Shown one piece after another: positions 45,937-58,800 of a stretch of 64,000 bases of DNA. The stretch is from the NCBI RefSeq assembly GCF_037975245.1, contig NC_092562.1:16788021-16852020 (forward strand), given 5' to 3'. The DNA comes from Apostichopus japonicus (taxonomy: Eukaryota > Echinodermata > Holothuroidea > Aspidochirotida > Stichopodidae). The notes below the pieces were generated by a model. That model saw nothing but the letters and a program-made list of their open reading frames with translations. It did not search any database and had not been told where the DNA came from. Both the position numbers and the translations under genes were made by a program. Every line of letters starts with the position of its first letter. The first letter of the stretch is position 1.

Positions 45937-47870
45937 AGCAAACGTCCACTACATCAAGCAATATGCTGTCAAATGGCGTGGTATTGGTGACCGGTTAGGG
46001 TAGTGGGGTGGTGGCTGTTAGTGGGATTAGACTTCCCTACATAGTTAGTAGCAACCTCTGAGTGAGGAGAACGAACAATTCTTATGATGTTAAATAATGT
46101 GAAACAATAATAAGAACAAGAAAAGAATACTTCGTTTAAACTTCTTACAGCACTTTAATCTTCATAACACTGGATAAAAAACAACTTGGCTTGCATCTTG
46201 CGGTAAAATTTGATATATATATATATATATATATTATATATGTATTATTATATGTATTGGAGTAGAAAAGCGACAATGAATCATTGGGTCAAAAAGAGTG
46301 TTTCGTATGAGAGGAAAAGGTTCACTTGTTTATCATAAATTTAAGAACTTTACAGGTTGAGCATTTATTTCTCTATTATATATATATTTTGTGGCTTGGT
46401 TTATATTTCTAGAAAAAAGGGACACACATCTGTACTATAGTTTTGCCTTTCATCTTGCCATTGTTTTTCATAATTGTACAGAAAAATATTTTCATTACCT
46501 ATTGAAGTACAATTTACAACTAGAGCACGTTATTACTCATATATACCTCTGGATTACTATATGCACACATTTTTAAATGCAATGAATTAAAATTTTCAAC
46601 CTGTACAAAGGTTGGACTGTGGCTTAGATTACTTTAAAGATTTTGCATCCGACAACAAAGTTTATTAAAGTCCGAAAGCAAAATGGGGGAATTCCTTATT
46701 ATTAACTTTGTATAATAGTTCTTGTTACGTCACTTCCGGTATAAACACTATGCATATGTTACCACACAAATTAATGTTTAAGAAAAAAATAATATTATTA
46801 TTATGCTCTATTTCAAAATACGGATAGAGAATGGAGTTAGGTTAAAGCAAAAATTGAAATTCTGAAAACTAAAATTCGTTGATGACGTCATCCCGTTAGT
46901 CCAAGGGGTGATAACTTCACCAAGTTATGTTGCTTTAACTCTATATAAGACAACAAATGATGACGTATAACACCATTAGTACTTCATGAGTTTTGTAATG
47001 TACAGGTCAAGAAAGGACGGTTCTCGAAAAATTTGTTAGAACTCAAGAACGAGTACCCGTTTTTGTCCTCACAACCCTGCACTTGTAGCCTACGTTTGCA
47101 CTTGAACTGCAATTTTGGTCATGGTGATATTTTTCTATATAAAACTTATGTTACTGACTTATAAACATTGTTTTATCCTTAAAAGTTTTTTACCCAGTTT
47201 TTTAAATGCAGATGTTTGATCCGATAAAATTGATAAACTACGAAATTTTCTTTCTCTAACATGCATGCAATAAATTTGAAGAAAAAAAGCAACATATATT
47301 GTGTGCCCAGATTTATGTGTATAGCATAACGTGAAAGACTTAAAGTTATAGACACCACTAACATTGAAACTAATTCAAAACACCCCCTCCCCCACCCCTT
47401 CTCACATGCGCAATCTTGTATTCTATTATATTAGCTACAACCGATGACATTTCCCTTTGTTCTAACCCTTTGTTTGGACAACCAATGACTATTGTTCTCT
47501 ATTGTTCGTCAACTGGTGACAGGAATTTCTTTTGTCCCATGTCACTGTCACCAGTTGTGAGGCCTAGACATGTACACACAGACGCACTGTTTAATGAAGA
47601 ATACAGAGGATGGTTTTGGTCTGTTTTAATTATGTTTTGCCATCCGAATGAACTCGTTTCTAGCAGTCGCATTGATAGTGTCTAATAGGACGTTGAAGTC
47701 TATACTCAAAAATTTAGAAGTATACTTTGTAATACTTTGTTATTCTAAGTTTGTCTTTTTGCGATATAACGTGATACTATACTGGGACAGCGTAAGTTAT
47801 ATGTGGCAGAACTCTTCGCATCACTATTAAAATATGATGCAACGAATGTTAGTCTAGATACAATGTAATA
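45937..47870 (+). other. probable 3' UTR and downstream flank of the receptor gene
   Basis: Follows the TGA stop. Candidate poly(A) signals: ATTAAA at about 46,586 and AATAAA near 47,867. Which is used cannot be told. A (TA)n lies at 46,212-46,245. Confidence 0.35.
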
Positions 47871-47939
47871 AACTTTACTGAGGATCTTCGAGATATGATT
47901 GTTGAATGTTAGACTTTCATCAATACATACCCCTAATTA

Positions 47940-48430
47940 GTCATTTTTTGTTGTCTTTTCAACTTCGGGACCATGCAGTTTCATTCGTTGTGATTTAGAT
48001 GACAAGAGACCTCCATGTTTAATATTCTTGCTTGCAAAAGACATTTCTTTAGATTTTTTAGGGTTAAGCAACAAATTTTCCTGTCACAAGTAGCAACAAG
48101 GCCAGTGACAGAACGCTGATAAAGTAATTGATCCATAGCAAAGGAATGTTTTTGAAATTTTACTCATAATGGCAGTATCATCAGCAAACCTTGTGACAGG
48201 TGAAATATGCTCATTTGATCTTAAAATTCAGCTGTATATACGTTGAACAAAATAGCAGATAATGGACTTCCTTGAAGGAACACCAACCATTATTTGTGAT
48301 TGTTCTGACAACCCCCTTATCTAATTGTATCTGTCTAGAGACCACCCACTAAGAAAATGTGCCAACCAATGCATTAAACAAGAATCAGTAATAAATTGAG
48401 ATGGATCTTTAACCAGCATATTTGGTAGCA
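47940..48430 (-). pseudogene. non-LTR retrotransposon reverse-transcriptase remnant
   Basis: On the minus strand, GVP followed after a one-base frameshift by QGSPLSAILFNVYTA (about 48,231-48,288) is reverse-transcriptase block 4. FADDTAIMS (48,172-48,189 region) is the catalytic FADD block, followed by NPKKSKEM. Several stops and frameshifts make it a dead fragment. Known: QGSxLSxxLFNxY plus (Y/F)ADD define LINE-type reverse transcriptases. Confidence 0.8.
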
Positions 48431-49249
48431 CACTATTAATATTTATTACGTATGATACATATCCATACGCACACACACCACATACACGCACTCACACTCA
48501 TACACACAAAAAGAGAAAGAGAAATAGAACAAGGAAAGAACATTCTGTAGCGTCATGCCACCTGGCACAATAATGAAGGTTTGTTTACATTTATTGATCT
48601 CATTGTGACGAATCCCTGGTTGACCATTGAGTGTAAACCTTTGTTCCGTAAGCATTTCGAAAGTGACCATAATTGAAAAGAGTGGATATTGAACCATATT
48701 TTCTGAGTGGATATTGAACCATATTTCTCTCTTTGTCGGGGAGTAAAGAAGATTCTAAGCTTTATTATTCGTTGTTTTGGTTTTGGTTTATATGAAGAAC
48801 TTCATTTCTGATGGAAAATACACTCGAAAATCCACTTGACCTTGTGGTACGATATATTCAACACTCGATATATTCAACACTCAATAGCTATACAGGGATT
48901 GCTCGTATAAACTTGAAAAGAATCATTCTAAGATACAATACACAATAGTCAACCGTCAACCAGGAAAACGACCGAAGATGGTTTTGACGAGAGACAGTAA
49001 AATATCCACACGATGAGCAGAACAAAATCAACAATCTAAAAATCAAATTGTGCTAATAAAACTCAGGCTGTGTTAACCATCTAATATTTATAGCAAAAAT
49101 ATATATTCTCTTTTAAACTTTTTTTCTTTCGTAACTTTTCTAAAGAAAAGAAGTAAACGTAAAAATTGTGTTTGTACTACACAAACACATTGGTACCTCG
49201 TGGTTGTTTGGTGTTTCTAGAAGTGTTGGGGTTACATGCGGTATTACAG

Positions 49250-49690
49250 ACTCCTGGTAACCGAGTGAACATTAACTTCTGCCTCTCTCTCCACCTCTCT
49301 CTCTAGAGCTCTGCTCTAGAGCAGGTCCACTCATGGATTTGCCAGTCTCCAGTTGACACGATCTTGAGCCAGCCGTTCCATCTCATGGTAGCTTCTACCG
49401 CCACTTTAATAATTCAACAATGACTTTTTCTTTTGTCCTCTTGGTCGGCTTCCCTGCAATCTACCATTCACAACCTCCTTCGATAATCCTTCTCCCCTCA
49501 AGATATGTCCCATCCAAAGTCCGCTGTCTCACTTGTAAAACCTTAATTATATTCCTCTCCTCTCCGGCCATTCTGTGTACCTCTTCATTGCTCTAATAAT
49601 GTCTCCAGTTTAATTTCATCATCTTTCTCCAGACCGCACAACTCAAAACTTTCCAGACGCCTCTTCTCGGCAGGTTTGATTGTCGGCCAC
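49250..49690 (-). pseudogene. LINE-like ORF2 C-terminal remnant
   Basis: The minus strand gives, across frame breaks, pieces such as SNEEVHRMAGEERNI, GRRIIEGGCEW and AGKPTKRTKEKVIV. These resemble the NEEVLxRVGExRxLL ... GKRxRGRQRxxWLDD region that ends many LINE ORF2 proteins. Stops and shifts are present. Recognition by eye only, so weaker than the 47,940 fragment. Confidence 0.55.
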
Positions 49691-50831
49691 TTCTGCCATC
49701 CCTATAGGAAAGAAAATATTAAAATGATTTGGGGGAACCTTAACCCTTTCAGGTGATATATGTACATCACACCATTCAATCATTTTGCTATCAACAGCTA
49801 GTCAAATTTAAAGCATTTTTTTACCTCATTGATGTATCGGAATATCTTTCTCTATCGACAGATCTTCTTTAATGAGTTGCGCCATCTCTTTATTTACGGC
49901 TCTGGTAGAGAGGGATGGAAGTAGATGGCGCTATTGACTTATACCTATATGGTTGCTCCCCATGTCTCTTATCCACTCTTTCATATACCAGCCAACTTCA
50001 AACAGGTATACCGGTAAGACGATAGCTGTATAGAAATATGAGAAAGGGAAGTTGACATCATGTAAAGTGTCGATTCCATAATGCAATGGGAGTAAAAGGT
50101 CAACCATTGTCAAGAATTCGTCCAAAATGGAACTTACAGAAGTGGGTCTTTTTTTTGGCATTGTTTCGGTCATCATCATCATCAATTTTGTTTAGCTTGG
50201 AAGTTGAAGAGGATGAAATAAACTACTAAGTGAATGTAATATAAGACTTTATTTTTCCCTAGAAATTTCAAAGTGAAGTAGGAAGATTCTGCAGCGAGAG
50301 CTGGCAGAAATGGTTGGGGTGTACTATGCTAAACTTTGACCTCTTCTAGCTCAGAATCTAAACGGTCATGGGCGACGGTATATTTATCCAAGCCTTCAGC
50401 CATATCATATGGTGGGTAGTACATGTGAGTTGAAAAACTTTTATCTATGCTCTAAGGTAAAGTGACTAATTACTGTGTACGTCAATGGAGCAATTAACAC
50501 TTGCACTGAAGCTTTGTTAATATGCCAAAACAAATAGTGGCAGGTAATATAATAATCCAAAAAATATGTCAAAGCAAGTTCGCCTGAAGGTAGTCAAATG
50601 TTTAACTGTCTTTGTTGTAAAGATATTCATAAATGAATATTATTAATATAGTTGTTCTTTTATAAGACTGATGATCCTTGCCGTTATTTCAATTCCACCG
50701 GAGACAAATATGTCACCAGGACCCATCTTTAAATATTCATTTTTTCGTTAGTATACCATGGAAATGAAAATTCTTCATCCCACATTTCCGTAGGGTTCCA
50801 TTTCACCCCGGGTTCCCGGGGTTAACTTGGT

Positions 50832-51080
50832 GGGAAGGTACCCCAGGGTGAGCACTTGTGTTTCGCAGGCCCCTGGAACCAAAGGTCACAGGGGTAACAT
50901 TGAATTAACATGGACACTTCAAAGGCTCAAACTTAGAGGGAAAGTACCCCAGGGTGAACCCTTGTGTTTCGCAGGCCCCTGGAACCAAATGTCACAGGGG
51001 AAACATTGAATTGACATGGACACTTCACAGGCTCAAACTTAGAGGGAAGGTACCCCAGGGTGAACCCTTGTGTCAAAGGT
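50832..51080. repeat. 106-bp tandem repeat, about 2.4 units
   Basis: Units start GGGAAGGTACCCCAGGGTGA at about 50,832, 50,938 and 51,043. Full units contain TTTCGCAGGCCCCTGGAACC; the third stops after CCTTGTGTC. A preceding CCGGGTTCCCGG palindrome is at 50,807-50,819. Confidence 0.9.
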
Positions 51081-51690
51081 CAAATTTATTTTTTCTTGCT
51101 ATAACTCCAAGGGGAAACGTTGAGCCAACATAGAACCTTCAGGTATAAGGTTTTTTCCTTCACAGGTTTCTTCCTTCGATTGTGTAGCTTAAAAATAAAT
51201 TTGTTCATTTGAAACCAGTGTTTGCTGGCGATAAGATATGCAACTCCGTGGATTGCCAACTTGTTCGTTTATGATTTCACTTTATTAATTTCATTTTTTA
51301 GAATTCCTTAAATCAACAAAAATTCTATCTACATAACTTTGTGAATCTCCAAAAAATACTTGAGAAAACAAAAGAATAAAGAAAACATTAACCATTGTTT
51401 GGCAGTCAACGATGCACATATAACAATAGGGTTGTAACTTTTATACAATGAAGACAATGAAACAAAACACTACTATGTAAGAATATTCTAGTGAACCTGA
51501 CACTGACACTGAACCTGACACTCCTACCCCCATAATCTACTTTCTTCTTTTGCCATTACCCTCCAATTCAAAAGGTAGATTCTTCACGGTGGAAGTATCC
51601 CGCCCATATAATCTTTTCCTTTTGCCCAATGTACTAAACTATGAGCTGACGCTAATAAAACGTTGGCTCAACATAAATAAAATATCACTT

Positions 51691-51904
51691 CCTCATCCTC
51701 CCTCCCTCAAAGACGAAAATATATACATATACATGTATAAATATAGATGTGTGTATATAAGTATATGTATATATATACATACGACATATACAGATATATA
51801 TATATATATATATATGTCGTATGTATATATATACTTATATACACACATCTATATTTATACATGTATATGTATATATTTTCGTCTTTGAGGGAGGGAGGAT
51901 GAGG
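51691..51904. repeat. near-perfect long inverted repeat
   Basis: The left arm from CCTCATCCTCCCTCCCTCAA (51,691) and the right arm ending TTGAGGGAGGGAGGATGAGG (51,904) are reverse complements over at least 75 bp without mismatch. They continue to the centre with one 6-bp indel, giving arms of about 100 bp and almost no spacer (TA core). Confidence 0.92.
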
Positions 51905-51909
51905 AGGGA

Positions 51910-51945
<36 letters not shown>

Positions 51946-51946
51946 C

Positions 51947-51978
<32 letters not shown>

Positions 51979-52011
51979 CGATATATACAGATATATATAT
52001 ATATATATCTA

Positions 52012-52044
<33 letters not shown>

Positions 52045-52082
52045 TGATATATATATATTGATATATATATTGATATATATAT

Positions 52083-52140
<58 letters not shown>
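51905..52140. repeat. (TA)n with TGATATATATAT higher-order units
   Basis: A TA tract with repeated GATATATATATT units at 52,045-52,090 and a second ACGATATATACAGATA block resembling the core of the inverted repeat. Confidence 0.9.
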
Positions 52141-52143
<3 letters not shown>

Positions 52144-54360
52144 GTTTCCTTCACAGCGTCACCACTTACACACATTCATACACCCATTCATACACACACA
52201 CTTTAAACAACAAAGCTTGCTATATATCTCTGGATCTTGTTCATTTACAGCTAACCCTCTCACATCCCTGCTTAATTAATTTTCACATACATCCCTGGTT
52301 GTAAGAATCTTAAAAAAAAAAATCCTTGAAATATAGTATAACCTCAGAAACAACAAAATGGTTCAACTCAAAACGCTGTATAAAAGTATTCAAAGCCTAA
52401 CATTGCAGATTTAAAATACAGAATGCGTAGATGTTCTAATGTCCAGCTACCATTAAGTCTGCATGGGATGGAGTTGTTTTGAAACGGGGGAAAACAAACA
52501 ACACTTTCTTGTACTTGCCAGGTTGAGAGCATTCAATAACTGTGGATGAAATATACTAAATCTAACATCCATCCTTCAAAAATTCCTCTTTGGGTTTATA
52601 TTTTTTTTAAAGTTATACCATGAATATGAATCAATTAAAACATTAATGAATAAAATATATAATTATACTGTGTCTTTAGAAACCACAAAAACATATGAAA
52701 GCAATCAGAATTTATGAAAAGAATATATCATCTACGTCATAATTTAATTTACTAATTTCTGTGACAAAATTGTGATGGTAGTGTGCTATATAATGCCACT
52801 ACAATGTGACCTATAAAGTCAGACATTTAATTCCACTCACTATGAAATATAAATACAGACCAAAAAAAGAAGCCCCCCCCCCCCAAAAAAAAACAAAAAA
52901 TAAAAGAAAACAAACAAATAACAAAGAAACAGCAATTTAACCTATTAATATTTAAAGCATCATTTTCCCATATTTCTTGATAATCCAGTAATCACAAATT
53001 TAACCAAACTACAGGAATTTATACTATAAAGTGGCAAACACATCACCACCATATCACCAAAATTAGACGTCATTTTAAATAATGGTAGAAATCACCCAAA
53101 GGTCAAAACATCAATACAAATAGATGCCTGACTTTATAGCAATCATTGACAAATATTGTGAAATCTTGCACAGCCAGCATGTCAAATGAAATGATGTTAA
53201 ATTGATGTTAAATTCCTCACTTTCGTCACAAAATAAAATGTGCTGATAACGTACACGATACTATAAGTGGGCAATGTTATTATATGAAAGACATGACAAA
53301 TTAAGCATCATGACAATAAAAAAATCATATGAATACTGCTTTTCATCAATGCATGTGACAGGTGCAAATTGTGAAGGGAAGGGAGGGGAGTGTGTAACCC
53401 ACCTTTTCAACCTCACACAAAAATTCAAGTTGTAGTTTATGAAACACAACCTTGTTTTCGCACCTGGGGGAGGATGCTGTTATACCCATTGTATATTAGG
53501 TGTTAACCTCAACGATCCCCAGACCCCCCTCCCCCTCCTCCTTTATAAAATTTGTCACTATCATACTAGTGTAATACAAAGGCTCATGCAGAGAATAAAT
53601 GTACTTTTTGTCAACTAAAGAGAATTACTGTTTTTTTCCCAGTATATAATGAACAAAAAACATCAAAACTGCTACATAAAAAAGTGAGAACTAAATTACT
53701 TTTATACTCAGTGGGCAACATAACAATAATAAAAGAAATGAAGATCACATTAAAAAGATAATAAGTAATAAATCAAATCTGTAACATAACTGATTGTTAT
53801 AAGCATGAGAAATGATTATAACAATAAACCCATTGATTATTATGCAGCATTTTAACTATTAAAGATGAAATATTACTCCCAAGAAAACAATTCATGTCAT
53901 CATTGGTTCTAGGGGAGGGAACTTCCCCTAAATAAAAAAAATATCTGAAACAGGAAAACATAAGATAAACTAAGGCAAGTTGCATTATAGCATATCCTGA
54001 AAGAGTCATACGACATTTGCTTCCTTTACTATTAGAACTGGATTCTTTAAAACAAGTTCTGATTAAAAATCTCAAAGAAAGGTTCAGTGTTTCATTTGCT
54101 ACTTTTATTTTTTTATAGTACTTGACCAATTTTTGTTTTGGCTAAGATATAATGGACCATAGTTAACATTCATTTTAACATTAGGGACATGTTTACTTTG
54201 AAAAAAGTCAAAAGTAAAGGCATGTCTTTAATTCTGGGTTAGCCAAGCCAACTTTCAGTGCCATTGTAATTGTTCAGCCTCTTCGAGAAAACATGGGTTT
54301 ATTTCCAAAGTTTTCTCGTACTAAAAACATAACCAAAGAAATATATTTATCTATCTATCT
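52141..54360. other. intergenic, AT-rich, nothing recognised
   Basis: A possible long 3' UTR of the atg4 gene could reach in from the right but no poly(A) site could be fixed. G-rich/C-rich scrap at 53,370-53,545 resembles the 61,617 repeat family (AGCCTCACACAAA-like, CTCCTTTATAAAAT). Confidence 0.4.
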
Positions 54361-54371
54361 CTCTCTCTCTC

Positions 54372-54464
54372 GCTATATATATATATATATATATATAGAT
54401 ATACATATATATAGATATAATATATATAGATATAAATATATAAATATATATATATATATATGTA

Positions 54465-54523
<59 letters not shown>
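54372..54523. repeat. (TA)n tract with GATA interruptions
   Basis: About 150 bp, directly continuous on its right with SINE tail sequence (TTTGAAATGGCAATGAGTTGG). Confidence 0.95.
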
Positions 54524-54524
<1 letters not shown>

Positions 54525-54526
<2 letters not shown>

Positions 54527-54593
54527 AAATGGCAATGAGTTGGAAAATCCAGAAAATTGAAAAAACTTCTAGCCCCCACTGGGATATTATGTA
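54525..54593 (-). mobile_element. truncated SINE (S1 family) 3' end
   Basis: Only tail and GGCTAGAAG region remain, read on the minus strand, ending at CCAGTGGGGGC. It abuts a second, nearly complete copy at 54,618. Confidence 0.7.
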
Positions 54594-54617
54594 TGTATAT
54601 ATATATACATATATATA

Positions 54618-54790
54618 TAATTGAAAACGTAATAAGTTGGAAAATTTAGAACAGTGAAAAAACTTCCAGCCTCCACCAGGATTCGAACCCGGGCCTCCCG
54701 CTTTATATGCTGACACCATAACCAACTAGGCTATGGACGCTGATTGTATGTCCAGAGGTTCGAAACCGGTAAGGAAGATCGTAATTCATA
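54618..54790 (-). mobile_element. tRNA-derived SINE (S1 family) copy
   Basis: Minus strand: CCGGTTTCGAACCTCTGG, A box TAGCCTAGTTGGTTATGG, B box GGTTCGAATCCTGGTGG, GGAGGCTGGAAG and tail TTCCAACTTATTACG. Both pol III boxes are recognisable. Confidence 0.8.
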
Positions 54791-55663
54791 TTTATATTAC
54801 TTGATTACTGCTTTCTTAACATTTGATTTAATTTCCAAAGATTCTGTCACTGAAAGACAACACATGATGATCTGTTAGATACTTTTATGCACATGTATCC
54901 TTCTCTGCATGACTTTAGAAGCTGAGTTCAACCACCAATAGTAGTACATAAGTAAGACTTAATCCTCTTAAACGTACCTAAAATCCAAGCAAACTAGTTG
55001 ACGAGTTGCATGTAAAATAACGATAATATTACAACACATAAATCGTCACTACAGAAGATTTTTCTGACTTTCACCTACCAGCCACTTTGGGTGGTAAAAC
55101 TTAGAAGGGCTTACCGAGAGAGGGCAGTGCTCAATAGTTTATCCAGTGTAACATACACAACCATGCAAGAATGCAGTTGTTGTGAGGAGATAGGGGAGGT
55201 TGTGAGGAGATAGGGAGGTGCGTGTTAAAGTAAATTCTTAACTTACTGAACTATTTAACGCTGTAGCCTTTTCTTTTTCAGCCTTTTCTGTCTGATAACG
55301 CCAAACTTCGGTACTCATCAAAACATTTAAGTATTACACTTGTTACCTTCAGTAATAAAATGTCATGACATTTATATATATATATAATTGTGTTTATCCA
55401 GTCACAGCACAATTGGGCAAACATCTACGCAGAAAACTTAATGCTGTAGTGTTTCGTTTTACCGTATTTTAACATTATTGAAATACAACGATTTATGAAT
55501 GCATAGTCTGATACTTATAACGAGATACACTAACAGTTTGACACTAAACAGGATTAAAAACTGGATTTTGCCCATCTTTTGATGTTTTTACTGCATGTTT
55601 TGAATATTTATGGTATTTATAGATGAAATTTAATATCCCTGAATTAATATCTCCACAGTGGAG

Positions 55664-55855
55664 TTAATCTAATAGGACAAAATCCTCCGAGGCTGTTACT
55701 GGTGAGATGAGTTTGCCATCTTCGTTCACGTGTCGGACTCGAAGGTATCTCTCGTTTCTCGTCGAGGTCTCGTGTTGGGCATTCCACTCTCGACAGCGCC
55801 CCTCCCTGATGATGAACATTGGGTAATCTTTACCACTTCCGGGTGGATTGATCAC
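55664..55855 (-). CDS. atg4: atg4 last exon with C-terminal LIR-like FVLL
   Basis: A 192-bp terminal exon ending TAA. Encodes VINPPGSGKDYPMFIIREGR and ends VTASEDFVLLD. The acidic-SED-F-V-L-L ending resembles the ATG4C/D tail and has the shape of an LC3-interacting region (aromatic-x-x-aliphatic). A TTTAAT on the plus strand at about 55,628 gives an ATTAAA 35 bp after the stop that might serve as a weak poly(A) signal. Confidence 0.92.
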   Translation of the reverse strand: MINPPGSGKDYPMFIIREGRCREWNAQHETSTRNERYLRVRHVNEDGKLISPVTASEDFVLLD

Positions 55856-58800
55856 CTAGAGAGATAGCAAGAGCATAAAAAAATACATTTACATTATTTT
55901 TGTGAATTTAAGGAAAAGATGATACTGAACAATATAAAAAAAATATGATATAAAAAAAAAATACGTTCTTGTATCATTTCCCTGACCCATTATATTGCCT
56001 ATTAAAACCTATATAAATATATTCATTACATATGTATTTTTAATACATAAAGACTTAATACATTTGAGAGGTGGGTGGGGTTTTCCCCTTTTTTCAACTC
56101 TGAAAGAAAGACTATTTTGGCATTGTTATTAAGAAGACAAAAACGTTTGATGAAAACAGATTGGTATATTACAACATACTCAGAAAAATGATATCATGCT
56201 CAATAATTCAAACATGGTAAAAATTCAAAACAAAACAAGCCCCTCTTTTTTATTTGTACCTGGCAATAATCCACAAAATCAGAGGTATTGACAAAGTTTC
56301 ATTTTCTTGAAACTTCTGGCAACTCTTGAATCTGTTAACATGCTAACAATTAGGACTGAGATCTACAACGAATTTCTGCAACAAACAGATGGAAGCATTT
56401 AAATACTCTTTGAGTCTGATTCCACAGACGACTAAGGCAAAAATACATTCTAGGCACAGGAGAATGTAGTGCTAAGGTTGTGAGGAGACAGGTAAGAGAG
56501 GAGCGAGCAAATGTAAGAGAGTCTTCACCTGTTGGATCTCGATGCAGAATTTATCAAAGTCTTCCCTGGTTTTGAGGTAGAAACCAATCGTACAGCTTGG
56601 ATCCATCTTGGTTATTGCCATTTTTCTTGGCGACATGCAATGGAAAGTCTGAAGGAAATAAACAAAAACAAAAAAAACCCTATAATTTCATGATTTATAG
56701 ATTCAATCCATCTTGAATGTAAAATCTATATTACTTGCAGTCCAAAAATGCATGTTACCAGCATGCCCGTTTATCTGTCTAAATGCAATACATACGTACT
56801 GTAGACAGGTAAACTGGGCATGAAGGAAAGTAAAAAGTTACGATACGCAATTTCTTTTTTTTTGTGGGGGGGGGGTACTTTTTCTTTTAAATATATTTTT
56901 GACATTGAAATAACAGTTGTGCTCTTATGTGACACTGTCATCCTCCCCTCCCCCTTTCCTTCTTGGAGTGATTCTGGCGGTATATCAAAGTTCACATTCC
57001 ACTTGAACTAATTTCTCGGTAAAGGACATAAAAAAAGGGATTGTATAAATATTTACTTAGATGACAAAAATATTTCTCAATTTCTTACCCAAATTGGAAA
57101 ATCTTTCTCTTTCATGTCAACTACCGATTGACAGTAGTGAGGGTCCAGATGGATCAATTTCTCATCTGAAATGGAAAAAAAAGGTCAAAGGTCGATTCGA
57201 GACTCAAGCAAAATGATACCTATTAATTACCCTTTCTCAACCACTGATGCTTGAGCAGTAGTCGCTTCTAATGTGTTACGGGCAACAATGCCACTCACTG
57301 ATTTTCCCTTAATACTTGAGTCTTTCTACTTGGAAGGAACCACAAAAAGTTAAAAAGAAAACCCCAAGAGGGTATGGCAGGGGTGAAAACCACTCCAGAG
57401 GGTAGGCATTTTCTACGCCCGTAATCATTGATTTCCTTACCTTTGGTCCTTTGTGCTGTGTACTTTCTTTATAAAAAAACAACCAACACAGGATTTCTTG
57501 TTACCATTCTGCATGTTTGACTTTAATTTAACTATTACTTATTATATCACATAAAAAGACAGAACAGAGACTGGGAAATATCAAACTTTGAAAATAGCGC
57601 AGATACTTTGGGCTATAATGGGATTGGAACCAGCAGTGACCAGAACTAGTGAAAAACTGATTACCTCTCGAAATCCCTGTTCTGCCACTTTCTGAGTTGT
57701 ATCCAGAGAAACTGGGGCATTTTCCTTGGTTACACGGTATGCAAGGTACTGTACTGTGGCTTCTGACGGGCACCCCAAGCAAAGAAATGGCTATATAGGG
57801 ATCGCCACTATCTAAGGGCTGGGTAGCTCAGTTGGTAGAGCAATGGGCTTGTTATCCCCAGGGGAACAAGTCAGAATCCCTTTCCTACCCCCAAATTTTG
57901 TTGCCCATTTCAAGTTAATATATATTTATTTATATTTATTACGATTCTAAACCTTATCAATTACTGCTGCTCCTCTATACATCGGTTCAATATGCTCGAT
58001 GTGTTACAAAACAAACAAAACATGATGACAAAGACCTACTTGACCAACAATGACCACCAGGTGTTTTTTTACCTTGAAAGCCCACGAAGTAGAGGGAGTG
58101 CTTTGGTTTGCCCCCGATGATGCCAATACAGTTGGTCATCGAGAAGAGTGATTGGATGGGGCGGATGTAGATGTTGTTGACCTCTTCACCACCGAGACGG
58201 ACCGGGACGAGTATAATCACCGCACACCAGTCACTGCAACGACAGAAAACGGACAAACGGTCAATATCGGTATATTCAATGAGAGATACATCACCAATAA
58301 CTCTGGGTTTTTTCCTTGGTGTTTTATTTTCAAGATGAATACGTAAGTTTGGCTGCAGCTGTTAGTGACAAGACCAACATCAGCCCCACTTCTTGAACAG
58401 GTATTTGTAACTCTGATGAGAGGGTGGTACTGTAGGTAAATTACATGACACTGATGAAACATTTTCTCTCCTTGAGCGCCCCTACGGGTGGATATGCGCG
58501 CGTTATAGAATCACCATTACTACAGTAGTATATTATTCATAAGTTACAGACTTCCTCTAAACTGCCGTACTTTTTTCGCAGACAGACTTGGAATACAAGT
58601 ACTGTACTGCGCCTCAGCATTCCTGAGTACAGGTAGATTTTTCATTTGCTTGGACAACTACCAGTACTTCAGCTTGTACTAGTATCCATAGTACATTTCC
58701 AACATGCCCTGAGTATGAGTACAACTGCAGTACAATTCCATTACAGTTAAGTACCCGCAACTTGAGAAAATATGAGTCACAGTTAATATGAGTTCTAGAA

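Larger units (their letters stand above)
48431..51690. other. convergent intergenic region
   Basis: Apart from the LINE remnant and the tandem repeat at 50,832-51,080, no gene or RNA recognised. A short GAGTGGATATTGAACCATATTT direct repeat lies at 48,680-48,725. Confidence 0.5.

Noticed and set aside
52141-53450. Possible small genes in AT-rich intergenic DNA
   Set aside because: Only short random frames; no splice or domain support.
57816-57890. Possible functional tRNA gene
   Set aside because: The D-arm is good but the B box and acceptor stem are degenerate; more likely a tRNA pseudogene or SINE head.
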